A stretch of DNA of 64,000 nucleotides, from assembly GCF_004208525.1 (NCBI RefSeq), contig NZ_SGIT01000001.1, positions 930,001-994,000 on the forward strand. Reading direction: 5' to 3'. Shown piece by piece: positions 17,757 to 26,232 of the stretch. Source of the DNA: Sphingobacterium corticibacterium (GTDB taxonomy: Bacteria; Bacteroidota; Bacteroidia; Sphingobacteriales; Sphingobacteriaceae). A model generated the notes under the pieces. It was given only the letters and a program-made list of their open reading frames with translations. It was not told the origin of the DNA and did not search any database. Every line of letters begins with the position of its first letter. Position 1 is the first letter of the stretch. The translations under genes were made by a program, and so were the position numbers.

Positions 17757-18368
17757 ATGAATGCTGAATCACAGAAAAAATTTAACATCTTACAGGAAAA
17801 ATCCAAACCATTTAAAGCGTTATTATACGATGTAGACGGCACGCTTGCCGATAACATGCCAGCGCATAAAGCTGCTTATGTAGCTGCCGCTGCAGCCTAC
17901 GGAATTGAGTTGGATGACCATATTGTGGAGGAACTGGCAGGCTGGCCAACGGTAGACGTTGCAGCAGAAATTGGCAAACGATACCAGCGGGATATAGATA
18001 CTTTAGATTTTGCCCGGACAAAATCCCGCATTTTCATGGAGCAGTTTATCCGCCAGACTAAACCATTGGACTACGTGCTACAACATCTTCTGGAAAACGT
18101 AGGAAAAAAGAAAATTGGACTTGTTTCAGGTGGGTCACGTTCGACCTTAAACGTTACTTTAGAGGTTATCAACGTAACCGGAAAATTCGAAACATTAGTA
18201 TGTGCGGGCGACACACCAGAAGGAAAACCTTCCCCGCAACCCTTCCTTTTAGCCGCTGAACAACTTGATGTTGCTCCTGCGGATTGTCTTGTTTTTGAGG
18301 ACGGTGATCCAGGCGTTCAGGGAGCGATTGCTGCGGGTATGAGCTGGGTACGTGTAGACAAAATATAA
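17757..18368 (+). CDS. HAD-superfamily phosphatase (beta-phosphoglucomutase-like)
   Basis: A 203-residue cytoplasmic hydrolase. Motif I is YDVDGTLADN (residues 22-31) with both aspartates, motif II is LVSGGSRS, the lysine of motif III is in EGKPSPQPF, and motif IV is LVFEDGDPGVQGA. The helical cap inserted after motif I puts it with fructose-1-phosphatase (YqaB) and beta-phosphoglucomutase-type enzymes. The substrate is not certain. It sits nine bases after proline dehydrogenase and converges on the barrel-like gene with a 24-base gap. Confidence 0.88.
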   Translation: MNAESQKKFNILQEKSKPFKALLYDVDGTLADNMPAHKAAYVAAAAAYGIELDDHIVEELAGWPTVDVAAEIGKRYQRDIDTLDFARTKSRIFMEQFIRQTKPLDYVLQHLLENVGKKKIGLVSGGSRSTLNVTLEVINVTGKFETLVCAGDTPEGKPSPQPFLLAAEQLDVAPADCLVFEDGDPGVQGAIAAGMSWVRVDKI

Positions 18369-18392
18369 TATGCGTCTTCCTTCGTATTCGTA

Positions 18393-19682
18393 CTAGAAGC
18401 TCGTCATTATACGTATTCCACCGTTTGTGTAATTCATGTCGGCACGCTTAAATTGGCCTACGGGGAATTTCACAAACGGTTCAATCGAAACTTTCATCGT
18501 TTTACCCATATTAACTTTTCGGCCAACCGAAAAGTTCACAAACCCACCAAAACCATTGGTGTTTATATTTTCATCACTACTTATTTGGGTTGTTTCAATG
18601 GTCGTCACCGGATTTTCAGCGGGCTTCTCCGAATCGGAGGCACTGGAATAGGTCGGTATACCAGCGGATTCTTCATAATGATCAAAACGCTCCTGAGATA
18701 GTACCGCCGCATAAGAAACGCCGCCCGTGGCATAAAACTCTTTTGTTAGATTATAGCGTATATCTAGCGGAATATCCAACGTCTGTACCTTTCCAGTTAC
18801 GGCATTCAAATTAGGAATAAAAAAATTGTTGGTTCGAAGGGAAGCAGCCTCTTTAGAGATTAGCTTATCCGTATTTTTTATAGCTGCTGCTGCTTGTTTC
18901 TTCTCTTCTCCTATTTCCTGTACATGTGATTTCAACATACCAACTTCATATTGGTTAAACGAAGCCCCAGTACGAATAGCGATCTTATCATTAAATCTAT
19001 AGGCAAAAACAAGTCCGCCGCCAAGATCGAAACTTCGGTCTGTAGTTGATGGACTCACAAAGGCTCCTAATTCAAATCGATCGGTAAGACGCAATTTCTT
19101 AGGTGATAAATGACGGGCAGCTTCGCTTTGATAAGCAAAATTTGGATCTATTTGCTCTCCAGCTATTAAATCATCGTTCCAGGGCAATGCCACAGGCGGT
19201 TTGCCTCCCTCCGTGACGGACAGCAAGATAGGTTTTTCCACTTTAGCGGTCAGCATAGGCTTGCTCGTCAAATGCACCACATGAAGTGGCGGTAAGTCTA
19301 TTTCATCCAATGTCACCCTATTTCGCGTACTTTCCTTTATCTTATCAGCTGGTATCTTATCAGCCGGCACGTTAATCGAAGCTAAGCGTTCCGATCCTGG
19401 TGCTGTCGTCATAGGTTTGTCTGTCGTTTCCCCGACAGACATTGGTATGGTAGGTAAAGGTTGTTCAGTAGAATCTGTCCAGTCATGAAGAAACAAGAAA
19501 GTAAATCCTGCCAACGCCATAACCGCTGCTGCCACCCAAGGTAGCGCGAAATATCTTACCTTCCGAGTGGGCTCATATTTAGCTTTATAGGCTTCCCAAG
19601 CCCCCTCTTTATAAGGAAGTTCCTCTACATTTTTAAGCCCTTCTTTGATGAGCTCTATAAGTTCCTTATTACGATCTTTCAT
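18393..19682 (-). CDS. Membrane-anchored protein with C-terminal beta-barrel-like domain, sigma factor partner
   Basis: A 429-residue protein of unusual layout: a short charged cytoplasmic N-terminus (1-42), one membrane helix at about 44-66 (FALPWVAAAVMALAGFTFLFL), a Ser/Thr/Pro-rich linker to about 190, then about 230 residues with the alternating pattern of an outer-membrane beta-barrel (RFELGAFVSPSTTDRSFDLG, GGVSYAAVLS, final Phe). It follows the ECF sigma factor gene by 14 bases, the usual place of an anti-sigma factor, and the N-terminus plus TM fits that role. Porin-like annotation of relatives is plausible; whether the barrel reaches the outer membrane is unclear. Confidence 0.75.
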   Translation of the reverse strand: MKDRNKELIELIKEGLKNVEELPYKEGAWEAYKAKYEPTRKVRYFALPWVAAAVMALAGFTFLFLHDWTDSTEQPLPTIPMSVGETTDKPMTTAPGSERLASINVPADKIPADKIKESTRNRVTLDEIDLPPLHVVHLTSKPMLTAKVEKPILLSVTEGGKPPVALPWNDDLIAGEQIDPNFAYQSEAARHLSPKKLRLTDRFELGAFVSPSTTDRSFDLGGGLVFAYRFNDKIAIRTGASFNQYEVGMLKSHVQEIGEEKKQAAAAIKNTDKLISKEAASLRTNNFFIPNLNAVTGKVQTLDIPLDIRYNLTKEFYATGGVSYAAVLSQERFDHYEESAGIPTYSSASDSEKPAENPVTTIETTQISSDENINTNGFGGFVNFSVGRKVNMGKTMKVSIEPFVKFPVGQFKRADMNYTNGGIRIMTSF

Positions 19683-19696
19683 GTTTCCCTTCGCAT

Positions 19697-20308
19697 TTAT
19701 GAATGTATATTGTGCGAAACACTAAATTCTTCCATATATAATTTACGTAGACGCTGTTTAGCGCGTGTTAAATATGTTCTCGATGTGCTTTCCGGAATGT
19801 GGAGCATGGCTCCTATCTCTTCGTGCGAATATCCTTCAATTTCGAATAGATTAAAAATAGAACGTTGGATATCAGGTAGCCGTGTCAGCAGCTTCATAAT
19901 ATCCTCTACACCTAATCTGTCCGTCATCACTACGGTGTGCGATTTCATCTCTTCGTCTGAGGTATCTTCCAAAAAGCTGGTCGGTTTTCGTGTGCGCAGT
20001 AAGTCTATGGATGTATTCACCGCGATACGCGCCAACCAAGAACGAAATGTTTTCTCCAATGCGTCCTCCTCGGCATGCATTTCGAAAGATCCAATCTTTC
20101 TAAAAACTTTTACAAAACTTTCGTTAACAGCCTCTTCTGCCTCCATTTCTACCGTAATGTAACGAAGTACTACGGCCATGACATATCCATAATATTTTTT
20201 GTAAACAAACGATTTTCCGCGCTCACTTTTATCCACAACGCAATCTTCCAAAGCCTCTCGTAAGGTCAATGGTCTCGCCTTCTTCCAATATTGCTGAACA
20301 ACTTTCAC
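19697..20308 (-). CDS. ECF-type RNA polymerase sigma factor
   Basis: A 203-residue sigma-70 family factor. Region 2 covers about 38-110 (YYGYVMAVVLRYI, EAEEAVNESFVKVFRKIG, FRSWLARIAVNTSIDLLR) and region 4 about 133-190 with the helix-turn-helix GYSHEEIGAMLHIPESTSRTYL. It is the first gene of a two-gene operon with the membrane-anchored barrel-like protein. The signal sensed is unknown; the neighbouring protein is the natural candidate for its regulator. Confidence 0.92.
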   Translation of the reverse strand: MKVVQQYWKKARPLTLREALEDCVVDKSERGKSFVYKKYYGYVMAVVLRYITVEMEAEEAVNESFVKVFRKIGSFEMHAEEDALEKTFRSWLARIAVNTSIDLLRTRKPTSFLEDTSDEEMKSHTVVMTDRLGVEDIMKLLTRLPDIQRSIFNLFEIEGYSHEEIGAMLHIPESTSRTYLTRAKQRLRKLYMEEFSVSHNIHS

Positions 20309-20445
20309 TTAAAACCGTCTGTTCGGGTATGCCAATTTAACGAATTAATTCTCATTTACCAGAACAGCGCCCTAACATTCTGCCATATACCTTTATTTTT
20401 TAACTAAACGTAACATCATTTCCAAATGCTACACCTCTATCAAAA

Positions 20446-20474
20446 ATGATTCATCTTATAAAAAAATGATTCAT
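20446..20474. promoter_or_regulatory. Twin palindrome ATGATTCAT, possible operator
   Basis: ATGATTCAT, a 9-base palindrome around a central T, occurs at 20446-20454 and 20466-20474, 20 bases centre to centre, each preceded by a run of A. It lies in the 315-base divergent gap 20309-20623 between the sigma factor and the universal stress protein. Nothing else in that gap is recognisable; no TAnnTTTG element was found. A repressor or activator binding as two dimers on one DNA face is an inference. Confidence 0.45.
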
Positions 20475-20623
20475 ATGCAAAATAATCTGTTTTTTAAAGG
20501 CCATATGGAATATCCAGATTATGATTCGTTCCCGTGTTTAACAATCGTGGATATTTCGCATCACAATGCTTGTAAAAATCAAGGAAATACCTTAACTTGC
20601 TATATAATATAAAACTTAGAGTT

Positions 20624-21484
20624 ATGAGAAAGATATTATTCCCCACAGACTTCTCCAACGCTGCCAATAATGCGTTTGCATACGCCTTACATTTGGCAAA
20701 GGAAATGGACGCTAGCTTATACGTCCTCAATACTTATATGCAGCCGGTATTGTCTGCTACCCATGCTGGACAGCCAGAGCTGGTACCCGAGGTATATGAG
20801 AATTATGAACTGCATCAATTCGAGAATTTTAAAAAGCACACTGCAGATCTTCATCAGATGGCAGATGATTATAATTTGTCCAACGTGCCGTTGACCTTTC
20901 TCTTTGAAGAAGGTACCGTTGTCGCGAACGCACAGCGCATTATTGAAAACGAAGGGATTCATTTAATTGTCATGGGTACAAATCGGGCAGATGGCGTGAT
21001 CGATAAGATTTTTGGGTCGAATACCTTAGGCGTCATCCGTGGTGTAAAAGTCCCCGTCTTATCGGTTCCAAAGGAAGCAAAATACGATGGCATTAAGGAA
21101 ATTTTGTTCACAACACTTTTCCGGGAAAAAGATGAAGCAGCTCTACGTCATATCATGGAAATTGCGGATAAATTTGCGGTGAAAGTTAAATGCGCCCATG
21201 TTTTGAAGGATAAAAACATCGATATTATTGCAATGACCGATCGTTGGCAAAAAATGTTTCCGCAAGACAATCTAGAATTTGTGTTGCTGGATATGGATCA
21301 GTCTATCGAACATACCTTAAACAAATACATCGAACAACACCGCGTCGACCTGTTATGTGTAGTAAAAAGGAACAAGAGCCTCTTAGAACGGTTATTCAAG
21401 TCTAGTATGAGCAACCGGCTTCGCATGCACGCAAATACAGCAACATTGGTATTGCAAGAGGGAGATGATCCAGGGGCCTTTTAA
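20624..21484 (+). CDS. Tandem universal stress protein
   Basis: A 286-residue protein of two UspA domains (about 1-145 and 150-286). The first has a clear start MRKILFPTDFSNAANNAFAYA and the nucleotide-binding-loop region VMGTNRADGVIDKIFGSNT; the second is degenerate (IKEILFTTLFREKDEAAL, LLCVVKRNKSLLERLFKSS). The ATG at 20624 is chosen over one nine codons upstream because it gives the canonical UspA start. UspA proteins respond to starvation and stress in the cytoplasm. The gene converges on cmk and they share TTAA, both stops lying in four bases. Confidence 0.9.
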   Translation: MRKILFPTDFSNAANNAFAYALHLAKEMDASLYVLNTYMQPVLSATHAGQPELVPEVYENYELHQFENFKKHTADLHQMADDYNLSNVPLTFLFEEGTVVANAQRIIENEGIHLIVMGTNRADGVIDKIFGSNTLGVIRGVKVPVLSVPKEAKYDGIKEILFTTLFREKDEAALRHIMEIADKFAVKVKCAHVLKDKNIDIIAMTDRWQKMFPQDNLEFVLLDMDQSIEHTLNKYIEQHRVDLLCVVKRNKSLLERLFKSSMSNRLRMHANTATLVLQEGDDPGAF

Positions 21485-22167
21485 TAATGCCCCTTCTTTT
21501 TCTTCTCGTATTCGTTCAGTACAATCTCTAGTTGCTCTTCTTGCGTTAAGTCAGAGTTGTCCAAAACAATAGCATCTTCTGCCTGCCGCAATGGGCTTTC
21601 TTCACGCGTACTGTCGATATGATCCCGGTGGGCTAGATTTTGTTTTATCTCTTCCATCGACACCTCTTCTCCCTTAGCCAGCAGTTCTGCCAATCGTCTT
21701 TCTGCACGCACATCGGGACTAGCTGTCATAAATATTTTCAGATCCGCATCGGGAAATACCGTCGTACCGATATCCCGTCCATCCATCACAATATTTCGGC
21801 GTTTTCCTAAATTTTGTTGTTGCCTGACCAAGGCCTGTCGTACTTCCTTAATGGCGCTTACTTCGCTCACTTTCTCGGAAACATGCATTTGGCGAATTTC
21901 TTCTGATACATCTTCTCCGTTCAAGAGCATACACATTTTATCAGCATGCGGTACAAAATCGATATGAATATGCTCCAAAGCTGCATTAATTTTTTCCGTA
22001 TCGTCCAGATTGACGTGATGTCTTAAAAAATACAAGGTGACGGCACGATACATAGCGCCACTATCTATGAATACGAACTGGAGCTTCTTTGCCACCGCTT
22101 TCGCAACAGTACTTTTCCCACAAGACGAAAATCCATCAATTGCAATGATAAAATTCTCTCGTTCCAT
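21481..22167 (-). CDS. cmk: Cytidylate kinase
   Basis: Phosphorylates CMP and dCMP with ATP. The 228-residue protein has the P-loop DGFSSCGKST (residues 11-20), SGAMYRAVTLYFLR, the NMP-binding GRDIGTTVFPDADLKIFMTAS and a C-terminal lid region (EEIKQNLAHRDHIDSTREESPL). In most bacteria the P-loop reads GPAGSGKS; the FSSCGKS form is usual in Bacteroidota. It starts 15 bases after the topA stop. Confidence 0.95.
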   Translation of the reverse strand: MERENFIIAIDGFSSCGKSTVAKAVAKKLQFVFIDSGAMYRAVTLYFLRHHVNLDDTEKINAALEHIHIDFVPHADKMCMLLNGEDVSEEIRQMHVSEKVSEVSAIKEVRQALVRQQQNLGKRRNIVMDGRDIGTTVFPDADLKIFMTASPDVRAERRLAELLAKGEEVSMEEIKQNLAHRDHIDSTREESPLRQAEDAIVLDNSDLTQEEQLEIVLNEYEKKKKGHY

Positions 22168-22182
22168 TAATTGCTGCCTTTT

Positions 22183-24561
22183 TTATTTCTTTGATTTACT
22201 TGCACTTGTTTTTTTCGTCGTCTTTTTAGCCGTAGTGGTTTTTGCGGCCGCCTTTGCTTTACCTTTCGGATCTGCTTCCGCCCACTTCAACACGTCTTCA
22301 TAGGTGATTTTTTCGATATCTGTACCTTTCGGAATTTTAACATTTTGCTTACCAAAGCGGATAAAGGGTCCCCAACGACCGTTTTCGATTTGTGCATCGG
22401 GATTTTCCGTGAACACGCGAATAACCTTTTCCTTATCTTTTTGTCGCTTTTCCTGAATAATCTGAATAGCTTCTTCTTCTGTCACGTCCATGGGATCCAT
22501 TCCCTTCGGCAAGGAATAAAAAGCACTTGCATGGCGAATGTAGGGTCCGAATCGTCCGATAGCAACGGTCATCTCCTTTTCTTCAAAGACCCCCACCTTT
22601 TTAGGAAGCTTAAATAGATCCATGGCTTCTTCAAACGTAATGGTTTCAATCATTTGTCCTTTACGTAACGAGGCAAAACGCGGCTTTTCTTCATCGTCTG
22701 CGGAACCAATCTGTACCAATGGTCCAAATCGACCAACACGTACACTCACCGGTTTTCCAGTTGCGGGATCCATTCCCAACTGTCGTTCGTGGCTCGCGCG
22801 GTCAGCATGTTCCAACGTATCTTGAATACCCTGATGGAACGGCCCATAGAAATCCTTCAACATCATTGTCCACTCTTTACCACCATGGGCAATTTCGTCA
22901 AATTCCTTTTCTACTTTAGCCGTAAAATTATAATCGATAATATCGTGGAAATGCTCTACTAAAAAGTCATTTACCAAAACACCGATATCGGTAGGAAACA
23001 TCTTCGATCGCTCCGCGCCGGTCATTTCTGTTTTTCTTTCTTCTACGACTTTATCGTCTACGATCTGCAATACGGTATATTGTCTTTCCCTCCCATCTCG
23101 ATCTTCTTTAATGACATAGCCTCTATTTTGTATAGTAGAAATTGTGGGTGCATAGGTAGACGGGCGTCCGATACCCAATTCTTCCAGTTTTTTTACCAGC
23201 GAAGCTTCGGTATAGCGAGCTGGCGGACGAGAAAAACGTTCAGTTGCATGCATAGCCTTCAACTCCAAGTTTTGGTTTTTCTCTAATGGGGGCAACAATG
23301 CGTTGTCACCGCTTTGCTCATGGGTATTATCGGATTCCTCATCAGTAGATTCCATATAAACTTTTAGAAAACCATCGAACCGCATTATTTCTCCTGTCGC
23401 CACTAGTTCCTCTTTCCGGGTGGATACAGCTATTTTAGCCGTTGTTTTCTCAAACTCCGCCTCACTCATCTGAGATGCGATAGCGCGCTTCCAGATCAAT
23501 TCATATAAGCGACGTTCTGCCGGATCACCTTCAATCGTATGGTGCGAAAAATAGGTGGGGCGGATCGCCTCGTGCGCTTCCTGAGCGCCTGCAGATTTGG
23601 TTTTATAGCGACGTAGCTTATGGTATTTTTCACCGTAAGCGTTCACAATCTCCTGCTGTGCGGCCTGGATAGCCGTGTCGCTTAAGTTCACGGAGTCGGT
23701 ACGCATATACGTGATACGTCCCGCTTCGTATAGTCTTTGTGCCACCTGCATTGTCCGTGCGACAGAGAAACCCAGTTTTCGACTGGCCTCCTGTTGCAAT
23801 GTGGACGTCGTAAACGGAGCAGCCGGCGAACGTTTTGCCGGTTTCTTTTCCAGTGAGCTAACGGCAAAAGTCGCTTGAATACTATCTTTTAAAAATGCTT
23901 CGGCATCGCTTTTTTGTTCAAAGCGTTGTGGCAGTTCTGCTTTAAACTGTTCTTTTCCCTTTCCGGTCGTAAATTGCGCGACAATCTTAAAGGAAGCCTC
24001 TGCCGTAAATTTATTGATTTCGCGTTCGCGTTCTACAATAAGTCGTACAGCGACAGACTGGACACGACCGGCAGATAACGACGGCTTAACTTTCTTCCAC
24101 AATACCGGAGAAAGTTCAAAACCTACCAAACGATCCAAGACACGGCGCGCCTGTTGCGCATTTACCAAATTATAATCAATTTTGCGTGGCTCTTCAATGG
24201 CCCGCATAATCGCCGGTTTGGTAATTTCATGAAAAACAATACGTTTTGTTTTATCGTCTTTTAACGATAGCGTTTCATATAAATGCCAAGATATAGCTTC
24301 TCCCTCCCGGTCTTCATCGGATGCAAGCCAAACGGTTTCCGCATCTTTAGCTAATTTCTTTAACTCGCTGACAACTGCCTTTTTATCAGAGGGAACTTCA
24401 TATTTTTGTTCAAAGTTATTTTCTACGTCAATCGCATCATCCGTCTTCACTAAATCACGGATATGACCGTAGCTGGATTTTACCAAAAAATCCTTTCCTA
24501 AATATCCTTCTATCGTTTTTGCTTTCGCGGGTGACTCTACAATCAGTAAATTTTTTGCCAT
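22183..24561 (-). CDS. topA: DNA topoisomerase I
   Basis: Type IA topoisomerase that relaxes negative supercoils. Of 792 residues, the Toprim domain is at 3-115 with acidic residues in VESPAKAKT and SDEDREGE (81-88), and the catalytic tyrosine is Y285 in RITYMRTDS. Instead of zinc fingers the C-terminus carries three repeats of the GRFGP type (VRVGRFGPLVQIG, VAIGRFGPYIRHA, ENGRWGPFIRFG) and ends in a lysine/alanine/threonine-rich tail that should bind DNA. cmk follows after 15 bases. Confidence 0.97.
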   Translation of the reverse strand: MAKNLLIVESPAKAKTIEGYLGKDFLVKSSYGHIRDLVKTDDAIDVENNFEQKYEVPSDKKAVVSELKKLAKDAETVWLASDEDREGEAISWHLYETLSLKDDKTKRIVFHEITKPAIMRAIEEPRKIDYNLVNAQQARRVLDRLVGFELSPVLWKKVKPSLSAGRVQSVAVRLIVEREREINKFTAEASFKIVAQFTTGKGKEQFKAELPQRFEQKSDAEAFLKDSIQATFAVSSLEKKPAKRSPAAPFTTSTLQQEASRKLGFSVARTMQVAQRLYEAGRITYMRTDSVNLSDTAIQAAQQEIVNAYGEKYHKLRRYKTKSAGAQEAHEAIRPTYFSHHTIEGDPAERRLYELIWKRAIASQMSEAEFEKTTAKIAVSTRKEELVATGEIMRFDGFLKVYMESTDEESDNTHEQSGDNALLPPLEKNQNLELKAMHATERFSRPPARYTEASLVKKLEELGIGRPSTYAPTISTIQNRGYVIKEDRDGRERQYTVLQIVDDKVVEERKTEMTGAERSKMFPTDIGVLVNDFLVEHFHDIIDYNFTAKVEKEFDEIAHGGKEWTMMLKDFYGPFHQGIQDTLEHADRASHERQLGMDPATGKPVSVRVGRFGPLVQIGSADDEEKPRFASLRKGQMIETITFEEAMDLFKLPKKVGVFEEKEMTVAIGRFGPYIRHASAFYSLPKGMDPMDVTEEEAIQIIQEKRQKDKEKVIRVFTENPDAQIENGRWGPFIRFGKQNVKIPKGTDIEKITYEDVLKWAEADPKGKAKAAAKTTTAKKTTKKTSASKSKK

Positions 24562-24672
24562 TTATAATGAATGATTTTTGCAAATAAAGGGATTTCAAAA
24601 TGGAATGCCAATAATTCTGCAAAAAAAACATAAAGTTGCCTTTTATCAAGTTGCTTTTCTCGGTAAGCGAAT

Positions 24673-26010
24673 TCAAAAAGGAATAGGGTCGACAAGCGGA
24701 AATCGGGTATCATATTGTTCATCGCCACGCTGTAAAGTGAGCCGGAGGGTCTCTCCCGGGCGAGACTGCAATGCCGACATAATTTTCGGTAAGGTTAATC
24801 GGCCTACTGGTTTTCCATTTACCTTAAGTAACATATCACCGGCTTGAATGCCGGCTGCAGCCGCCGGCGAGTTTTTTCGGACCCCGGCTATACGATAGCT
24901 AGGTTGTAAGACAAAAGTATATTGGAAGACATCATTTGCCAGATTAATCGTTATTCCTTGATCGGGTTTCATTTGATGTTCTTGCTTTTTGGGTAAGCCT
25001 GTTTTTACCAATTCTCGCCGCCAGATCATGCCATCGTGCCGCACCTCGATTCCAGCCATATTTACTAGAAAAGGTTTGGCAAATTTTCGATTTTTACGAA
25101 GATATAATGCCTTTTTTCGATAATCTATCAACAAATGAAACCGTTGTAATATTTGGTTCCCAACCGAGCCTATTCTATTTTCCGCTAATTTACTCATAAA
25201 TAGCGCATTCGAATCCGGATAAACGACGATGGGATAATCTAACGTAAAATCTGCTAATGTAACTTTTCTGATCCGGTTCCGCTTTCCATAAACGGCACCG
25301 TTAAATCCCCGACCGATATATTCTTCCACGTAAGGTTCCTTGAGATGGAATTGTGGTAGTAAAAAAGCAAATAACATCAAAGGAGCCGTATTGCCCATAT
25401 CCAGCAGCATCTTGCCGCCAGTCCACACGGTATCGACTAACATATTAGCTGTTATATATGGTCTTTCGTTTTCTATCATTAAGGGAACATAATTATATCT
25501 CCGAATGGATTTTTTATAATCATAATCGTGTGGGAATAACGTCAAACGTTGCTTTTGATAATCGACCTTTACCGCGAAGCTATCGAAAAATTTAGATCCC
25601 AGTATACCATTGATAGCTACACCGACATCACTTGAAATATCCAATTCCGCACCTTGTATCACATAAAGCCAATGAAGGGAATCTACGGCGACACCTCCTA
25701 CCTCAATTACATTTTCGGTAGAAAGGATCCCTTCCACTCCATCTTCGATACCGATACCACGAAACATCATCTTGTTTTGGTTCTTTAGGTAAATCGAGTC
25801 TTCTGCATTGGCAAATAAAATGGTTTCTTTTACACCGGTATCCAGCAAAAAGGAAAATGGCATTCCATTTATGGTCAATGGCACCAATACCACATTGTTT
25901 ATTAATTCAAATTTAAAAGAAGCCGGTTTATCATCAGATAACTGGAATACACCTTGCGATTTGGCTACACAAGAAATACAGATCGTTACTATACAGATAA
26001 ACCATTTCAT
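24673..26010 (-). CDS. Exported retropepsin-like aspartyl protease with PDZ domain
   Basis: A 445-residue protein with a signal peptide (1-18), two aspartyl-protease-like halves and a C-terminal PDZ domain. The first catalytic motif is D57-T-G59 in PFSFLLDTG; the second reads LLDMGN, so Thr is replaced by Met and activity of that half is uncertain. The PDZ domain (about 360-440) shows AGIQAGDMLLKVNGKPV. The ATG at 26010 is chosen over one six codons upstream because it starts the signal peptide. The target is unknown; the PDZ suggests a periplasmic regulatory protease. It is divergent from the first L,D-transpeptidase. Confidence 0.88.
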   Translation of the reverse strand: MKWFICIVTICISCVAKSQGVFQLSDDKPASFKFELINNVVLVPLTINGMPFSFLLDTGVKETILFANAEDSIYLKNQNKMMFRGIGIEDGVEGILSTENVIEVGGVAVDSLHWLYVIQGAELDISSDVGVAINGILGSKFFDSFAVKVDYQKQRLTLFPHDYDYKKSIRRYNYVPLMIENERPYITANMLVDTVWTGGKMLLDMGNTAPLMLFAFLLPQFHLKEPYVEEYIGRGFNGAVYGKRNRIRKVTLADFTLDYPIVVYPDSNALFMSKLAENRIGSVGNQILQRFHLLIDYRKKALYLRKNRKFAKPFLVNMAGIEVRHDGMIWRRELVKTGLPKKQEHQMKPDQGITINLANDVFQYTFVLQPSYRIAGVRKNSPAAAAGIQAGDMLLKVNGKPVGRLTLPKIMSALQSRPGETLRLTLQRGDEQYDTRFPLVDPIPF

Positions 26011-26069
26011 TTTTCTACTTACCTCCACTCCCTATGTACGAAGATAAAAGATTGTTGGTATAATTTGTG

Positions 26070-26145
26070 CATGCAATTCAGAAAGAAAAGTAACATTTTC
26101 CATTAGCATAATTTATTTTTTCCTAATGGAAATGAAGCTTGCATG
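26070..26145. repeat. Nested inverted repeats in a divergent promoter region
   Basis: TTTCCATTAG (26097-26106) and CTAATGGAAA (26123-26132) form a perfect 10-base inverted repeat. It is flanked by CATGCAA (26070-26076) and its complement TTGCATG (26139-26145). The two dyads have centres 7 bases apart. They lie between the aspartyl protease and the L,D-transpeptidase, which are divergent. Operator or leader hairpin; I cannot tell. Confidence 0.4.
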
Positions 26146-26189
26146 AATTATTTATATCTTTTTCTAAATAAAAATTCACGCAGGTTACA

Positions 26190-26197
26190 TATATTTG
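26190..26197 (+). promoter_or_regulatory. Possible -7 element for the L,D-transpeptidase
   Basis: TATATTTG matches TAnnTTTG, 35 bases before the ATG at 26233. No TTTG lies about 20 bases upstream, so the match could be chance. Confidence 0.35.
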
Positions 26198-26232
26198 GAA
26201 CAATCACTATCAGCAAACTGTTAACTCTGTAC

